Positions 59,839-64,000 of a stretch of DNA of 64,000 nucleotides are shown here, piece after piece. The notes under the pieces were generated by a model, which did not search any database, was not told the origin of the DNA, and saw only the letters and a list, made by a program, of their open reading frames with translations. This DNA is from Enterobacteriaceae bacterium (lineage in GTDB: Bacteria > Pseudomonadota > Gammaproteobacteria > Enterobacterales > Enterobacteriaceae), in assembly GCA_031253755.1 (NCBI GenBank), contig JAIRVT010000060.1:1-64000 (forward strand). Direction: 5' to 3'. Position 1 is the stretch's first letter. Each line of letters starts with the position of its first letter. Made by a program: the position numbers and the translations under genes.

Positions 59839-61365
59839 ATGGCTAATCATGCACTAAATTTATCTGCAATACGCAGCTACCGTATTCTTCTTTTATTAGG
59901 ATTTGCCTCCGGCCTCCCTCTTGCCCTTACCGCAGGAACACTACAGGCATGGATGACTGTTGAAGACGTTGATATCAAAACTATCGGTTTTTTTACCTTA
60001 GTCGGTCAGGCTTATGTGTTTAAATTCCTCTGGGCACCAGCGATGGATCGTTACTCCCCCTCTTTTTTAGGACGGCGGTGCGGGTGGATGCTTGTTACTC
60101 AGCTTTTACTTATCGTCAGTATCGCAGCAATGGGTTTTCTCAATCCATCACAACATTTGTGGTGGCTAGCCACACTGGCCGTTGCAGTCGCCTTTTTTTC
60201 TGCTTCTCAAGATATTATTTTTGATGCTTATAAAACTGACCTGCTATCACAAGAAGAACGGGGTTCGGGTGCGGCAATTTCGGTGCTGGGATATCGGCTG
60301 GCAATGCTGATTTCCGGCGGTTTAGCTTTATGGGTAGCCACTCACATTGGCTGGCAGAGTATGTATTGGCTTATGGCAGGCATGATGCTGATTGGTGTTT
60401 ATGCCACACTGACGGCCAAAGAGCCCAACGTTGATGCTGCGCCACCAAAAACTTTACATCAAGCCGTAGTTGAACCTCTGTTTGATTTCTTCAACCGAAA
60501 CAATGCTTGGCTTATCCTACTGTTAATTGTTCTATATAAACTATCTGATGCATTTGCGATGTCCTTGAGCACCCCGTTTCTTATCCGGGGAATCGGTTTT
60601 AATCCGGCGGAAGTTGGTATGATCAATAAAACGCTCGGATTGGCTGCGACTATTATCGGTGCTCTGTATGGTGGCTATTTGATGCACAAATGGAGTTTGT
60701 TCCGTGCATTAATGCTATTCGGGATCTTGCAAACCATTTCAAACTTTGGTTATTGGGTACTCGCCGTTACTCCCAAAGATATTTATACAATGGCATGTGC
60801 TATTTTTCTGGAGAATATCTGCGGTGGTATGGGTACAGCAGCCTTTGTTGCTTTACTGATGACATTATGCAACAAATCATTTTCTGCGACACAATTTGCC
60901 CTTCTTTCTGCATTATCGGCCGTTGGACGCGTTTATGTTGGCCCTGTTGCAGGATGGTTTGCAGAAGCACATGGCTGGCCGATGTTTTATTTATTTTCCG
61001 TTGTGATTGGATTACCTGGGCTTGTCCTTTTACTGATTTGTCGTAAAACGCTGGCTTATACACAAAAGACCGATAATTTCCTCCCTCGGACACTATTTAG
61101 TAAATACTATCGGCTGGCCTTTTCGTCTATGTTACTGGCTGCTCTAATTTTTATTATCTGGCTAATTATCAGTAGCCTGCTGTTTGTTATAACTCATGTT
61201 GTCACTTTGATATTTTTCATTTCTCCGCAGCATATTCTACTTTGTCATGACATAAGTGACTGGATATCTCCTTTGTTATCCTTGAGTGTCGCAATCGGTG
61301 CCGTAGGGCTTCTGTTGGGAGGCATTTTGGACTATATCGCATTAAAGAAAAGCAAACTGGCTTAA
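59839..61365 (+). CDS. ampG: Muropeptide permease AmpG
   Basis: 508-residue MFS transporter (E. coli 491) with about 14 helices. Landmarks are GFASGLPLALTAGTLQAWM near the N-terminus, the D-rich WAPAMDRYSP loop and ASQDIIFDAYKTD. It imports anhydromuropeptides for peptidoglycan recycling and so feeds AmpC-type beta-lactamase induction where present. AGGGGCTT lies before the ATG. Probably co-transcribed with yajG. Confidence 0.96.
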   Translation: MANHALNLSAIRSYRILLLLGFASGLPLALTAGTLQAWMTVEDVDIKTIGFFTLVGQAYVFKFLWAPAMDRYSPSFLGRRCGWMLVTQLLLIVSIAAMGFLNPSQHLWWLATLAVAVAFFSASQDIIFDAYKTDLLSQEERGSGAAISVLGYRLAMLISGGLALWVATHIGWQSMYWLMAGMMLIGVYATLTAKEPNVDAAPPKTLHQAVVEPLFDFFNRNNAWLILLLIVLYKLSDAFAMSLSTPFLIRGIGFNPAEVGMINKTLGLAATIIGALYGGYLMHKWSLFRALMLFGILQTISNFGYWVLAVTPKDIYTMACAIFLENICGGMGTAAFVALLMTLCNKSFSATQFALLSALSAVGRVYVGPVAGWFAEAHGWPMFYLFSVVIGLPGLVLLLICRKTLAYTQKTDNFLPRTLFSKYYRLAFSSMLLAALIFIIWLIISSLLFVITHVVTLIFFISPQHILLCHDISDWISPLLSLSVAIGAVGLLLGGILDYIALKKSKLA

Positions 61366-61674
61366 AGGACTTCTCTTGTTTAAAACCTATATTTCCGGTT
61401 CTTTACTTTCTTAGCACACAATTCAAAAATCTTGTGGAAACAATGCCAGTGACAACAGAAAGCTGACAAAGTTCAGCCTTCTGTTGATTCCCTTTAGTGA
61501 TAATCATCACAATAAAGATAAAAAACCGAAATTATGTGACCTAAGATACATTTTTTCTAAGGGGGAAACGTTTATATTTGCCCCCATAAATATTACTATT
61601 CGCCCATTCACATATATTTTGTTTTGAATTATCCAAAATATAAATGTTTATCTAATGCCTTATAAAGGGAATTT
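61366..61674. other. Intergenic region ampG / Tsx-like gene
   Basis: 309 bases. It contains a long hairpin, CAACAGAAAGCTGA (61453-61466) / TCAGCCTTCTGTTG (61473-61486), a weak terminator for ampG. A possible CRP half-palindrome TGTGACCTAAGATACA (61535-61550) lies before the porin gene, loosely consistent with the CRP/CytR control known for tsx. No gene seen. Confidence 0.45.
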
Positions 61675-62442
61675 ATGAAAAGACACATTTTAACACTCAC
61701 TGCTGTCGCTACCGCCTTGATTTCGGCTTCTGCCAGCGCAGAATACCAGTGGGGGTTTGCCAATGTCAGCATGAACTACCTTGACTGGAGCAAACACGCT
61801 ACACACAAAACAGGGCAGACTTCTCACAAAGACGACTTTGCTTATATGGAATTAGAAGGTGGAGCAGGTTTTAATTGGGGGGAGTTATATGGTTTCTTTG
61901 ATTTAGAAAACCCATTTAACAGCAAGACTGCACAGCCTGGTGATAACCAACGTTACACTTTCAAAACAACCGGACGTTTTTATCTGGGTGATTCCGGTTT
62001 CAACCTTTATGGGCACGTTTATGGTACTTACTCACTGCCAGGCAAAGCCAACGGTGGTAATTTCCATGAAGTAAATACACTCTATGGATTGGGGTATAAC
62101 ACGACTTTTGCCGACGTATGGTTCAAACCTTTCGTTGCTCTGCACTATGTGGATCAACCGTTTTATTCAGGGAATAACGGTTATGTTCTGGGTTGGGTTG
62201 CAGGATATGATTTTACCCTGTGGGAACAAAAATTCAGTGTTACCAACTGGAATGAAATTGAATTAAATCGCAACGAGCGCTACGGCAATGGTGGCCGCGA
62301 TGGAGTCAATGGTGCTCTGGGTTTATGGTGGACTCCATGCCCTTCTTTTACCACGGGTATTCAATACCGCTATGCGGATAACAAGTTAGGTGAAGATTTC
62401 CTACAGGATGCCATTGTTTACAGTGTTAAGTATAATTTCTAA
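61675..62442 (+). CDS. Tsx/OmpK-family nucleoside-type outer-membrane channel
   Basis: 255 residues with a signal peptide of 22 residues (ending SASA|EYQWG). Beta-barrel pattern of alternating aromatic strands and a terminal Phe (VYSVKYNF). Segments EYQWGFANVSMNYLDWS and TGRFYLGDSGFNLYGHVYGTYS match the Tsx/OmpK family. E. coli Tsx takes up nucleosides and is a phage receptor; OmpK of Vibrio is a phage receptor. A Tsx paralogue with the same role is plausible; the name tsx is not assigned because the similarity is closer to the OmpK type. Confidence 0.88.
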   Translation: MKRHILTLTAVATALISASASAEYQWGFANVSMNYLDWSKHATHKTGQTSHKDDFAYMELEGGAGFNWGELYGFFDLENPFNSKTAQPGDNQRYTFKTTGRFYLGDSGFNLYGHVYGTYSLPGKANGGNFHEVNTLYGLGYNTTFADVWFKPFVALHYVDQPFYSGNNGYVLGWVAGYDFTLWEQKFSVTNWNEIELNRNERYGNGGRDGVNGALGLWWTPCPSFTTGIQYRYADNKLGEDFLQDAIVYSVKYNF

Positions 62443-62456
62443 TAGTTAATTTAACC

Positions 62457-62481
62457 GATGGGCAGTATATAACTGCCCATC
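62457..62481 (+). terminator. Terminator of the Tsx/OmpK-like gene
   Basis: Perfect 10-base stem GATGGGCAGT (62457-62466) / ACTGCCCATC (62472-62481), followed by an AT-rich tail, 15 bases after the stop. Confidence 0.8.
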
Positions 62482-62790
62482 AATATTAAAAGCATATAGT
62501 TTCTTAAAGAAATTAATCTAATTAAACCTATTTCCTTGTAACTTTTGTAATAAAAATTCCTTTTAAAAATAAAAAATTAGCTGAAAAATATTGTCTATTT
62601 GATTTTTTGGATAAAATAACGCAGTGGAGTTAATTCTTTGTTAAATGTCATGCCACATGTGATCCCTTTCGCATAAAAAACCTACAAGTCATCTTGCTTC
62701 TATTACAATTGTTTACACCCCGGTAACCATACCGTAGAATGCCCGCACTGATGAAACGACAATAAAGCTTTTGTTATCTGGGGTCGCTCA
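62482..62790. other. Promoter region of cyoABC...
   Basis: 309 A/T-rich bases that should hold the cyo promoter. The -35-like TTGTTT and a CRP-like half-site (ACATGTGATCC, about 62656-62666) are visible, but ArcA or Fur sites could not be assigned. No gene or strong hairpin seen. Confidence 0.4.
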
Positions 62791-63762
62791 ATGAGACTTA
62801 TGAAATACAAAAAAACTATTGGGTTATCGTCGCTATTTGCAGCCACTTTAATGCTAAGCGGTTGTGATATGGTATTGATGAATCCCAAAGGGGCGATCGG
62901 CGTTGAACAAAAAACGCTGATACTAACAGCGTTTGGTTTAATGCTGATCGTTGTTATTCCGGCTATCGTAATGGCAATCGTCTTTGCTTTGCGTTACCGG
63001 GAGGCCAATAAATCTGCAACCTACCGTCCAAACTGGGCACACTCAAATAAAATTGAGCTTGTTGTCTGGACGGTGCCTATCCTGATTATCATCACGTTGG
63101 CAACCATTACATGGAAAACGACTCATGAGCTCGATCCATATAAGCCACTAGACAGTGATGTGAAGCCGGTAACGATTGAAGTTATTTCTCTTGACTGGAA
63201 ATGGTTATTTATCTATCCAGAACAAGGAATTGCAACTGTTAATGAAATTGCATTCCCGACCGGAGTACCTATTAACTTTAAAGTTACCTCTGACTCTGTA
63301 ATGAACTCATTCTTCATTCCACAGTTGGGTGGGCAGATTTATGCTATGGCAGGAATGCAAACCAAGCTGCATCTGATTGCTAATGAACCTGGCATATATA
63401 AAGGGATCTCAGCAAGTTATAGCGGTGCAGGCTTCTCAGGAATGAAATTCACTGCAACTGCAACCGAAGATCGTGCAGGTTTTGAAGAGTGGGTGCAAAA
63501 AGTTAAAGCTTCATCTAAAACTCTGGACACCGTACAGGCATTTAATGAAGTGGCTAAACCTAGCCAAAACAACCCTGTTGAATACTTCTCAAGTGTGAAG
63601 CCAAAACTGTTCCAAGAAACTATCACTAAATTTATGGGTGATATGGGTCATGGCAGTATGTTTGGTCACGGCCAATCTGGTCATAGCAAAGCGGAACATG
63701 GTGAAGCTGCGGGCCATAATATGAATATGAGTCAGCCGGCTCATGCAGTTGCTGAGGAATAA
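62791..63762 (+). CDS. cyoA: Cytochrome bo3 ubiquinol oxidase subunit II
   Basis: 323-residue lipoprotein. The signal peptide ends in lipobox LSGC (Cys25). Two membrane helices (about 43-68 and 88-108) precede a periplasmic cupredoxin domain without the CuA ligands, as in quinol oxidases. The C-terminal tail is rich in His and Met (about 285-323, [19 protein letters not shown]...). The ATG at 62791 matches the E. coli start (MRLMKYKK). Aerobic terminal oxidase, first gene of cyoABCDE. Confidence 0.97.
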   Translation: MRLMKYKKTIGLSSLFAATLMLSGCDMVLMNPKGAIGVEQKTLILTAFGLMLIVVIPAIVMAIVFALRYREANKSATYRPNWAHSNKIELVVWTVPILIIITLATITWKTTHELDPYKPLDSDVKPVTIEVISLDWKWLFIYPEQGIATVNEIAFPTGVPINFKVTSDSVMNSFFIPQLGGQIYAMAGMQTKLHLIANEPGIYKGISASYSGAGFSGMKFTATATEDRAGFEEWVQKVKASSKTLDTVQAFNEVAKPSQNNPVEYFSSVKPKLFQETITKFMGDMGHGSMFGHGQSGHSKAEHGEAAGHNMNMSQPAHAVAEE

Positions 63763-63766
63763 AAAC

Positions 63767-64000
63767 ATGTGGGGAAAATTAACACTTGATGCGATCCCAT
63801 TACATGAACCCATTATTGTGGTTACCGTGTTGGGGATCTTACTCGGAGGACTGGCGGTTGCCGGTGCTATAACCTACTTCGGTAAATGGAAATGGCTATG
63901 GAGTGAGTGGTTAACCAGTGTTGACCATAAACGAATCGGTGTCATGTACATCGTCGTTGCTATGGTAATGATGCTGCGTGGTTTCGCCGATGCCATCATG
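63767..64000 (+). CDS. cyoB: Cytochrome bo3 ubiquinol oxidase subunit I (5' part)
   Basis: The first 78 codons are present, in frame to the window edge. The protein begins [18 protein letters not shown], has a first helix [20 protein letters not shown] and continues [22 protein letters not shown], all characteristic of CyoB. The haem-copper centre lies beyond the window. GAGGAA precedes the ATG; 4 bases after cyoA. Confidence 0.96.
   Translation, partial: MWGKLTLDAIPLHEPIIVVTVLGILLGGLAVAGAITYFGKWKWLWSEWLTSVDHKRIGVMYIVVAMVMMLRGFADAIM

Overview
The window reads as a chromosomal segment of a gammaproteobacterium of the order Enterobacterales, most likely Morganellaceae close to Xenorhabdus/Photorhabdus. 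The basis is the moderate-to-low GC content, the E. coli-like backbone order (ybbP-ybbA-tesA ... cyoA-cyoB), a 67-residue YmoA-like Hha, a wzz gene at the hemH-gsk locus, and many short palindromic intergenic repeats including ERIC-like ends. The genus is inferred from gene content and sequence style, not proven.

Layout. 1-7.3 kb: ybbP (interrupted by an in-frame TGA), ybbA, tesA, ybbO, cnoX, qmcA, ybbJ. 7.5-8.8 kb: an accessory patatin-like phospholipase whose active-site module is duplicated. 8.8-12 kb: the divergent copper pair cueR/copA with a clear CueR operator. copA carries what looks like a complete programmed -1 frameshift cassette (slippery heptamer, immediate stop, perfect two-stem pseudoknot) for a CopA(Z)-type chaperone. 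12-13.4 kb: ybaP, ybaK. 13.6-14.5 kb: an AT-rich two-gene cassette, a 55-residue protein followed by a GNAT acetyltransferase, with toxin-antitoxin-like architecture, followed by a MITE-like repeat. 14.5-25.7 kb: ushA, fsr, gsk, wzz/fepE-like, hemH, adk, htpG, recR, ybaB. 25.7-33.4 kb: dnaX with a conserved frameshift site for the gamma subunit, apt, priC, rsmS, mscK, acrR. 33.6-39.4 kb: acrA, acrB, tomB, hha. 39.5 kb: the 4.5S signal recognition particle RNA on the minus strand. 40.4-48.6 kb: amtB, glnK (sigma-54 promoter), mdlB, mdlA, decR, cdsH-like cysteine desulfhydrase, queC, fadM. 48.9-59 kb: ybaV, ppiD, hupB, lon (sigma-32 promoter), clpX, clpP, tig, bolA. 59-64 kb: yajG, ampG, a Tsx/OmpK-family outer-membrane channel, cyoA and the 5' end of cyoB, cut by the window edge.

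Functional groups. Proteostasis: cnoX, htpG, ppiD, lon, clpX, clpP, tig. Envelope and efflux: acrAB with acrR, mdlAB, fsr, mscK, wzz, ampG, yajG. Replication and repair: dnaX, ybaB, recR, priC. Nucleotide salvage: apt, adk, gsk, ushA. Metal and nitrogen homeostasis: cueR/copA, glnK/amtB. Cysteine catabolism: decR/cdsH.

The most notable items outside the conserved backbone are the copA frameshift/pseudoknot cassette, the GNAT two-gene cassette, the duplicated-nucleophile patatin, the ybbP nonsense codon and the dispersed ~110-bp MITE family. Comparisons with E. coli proteins are from memory; no database search was run.
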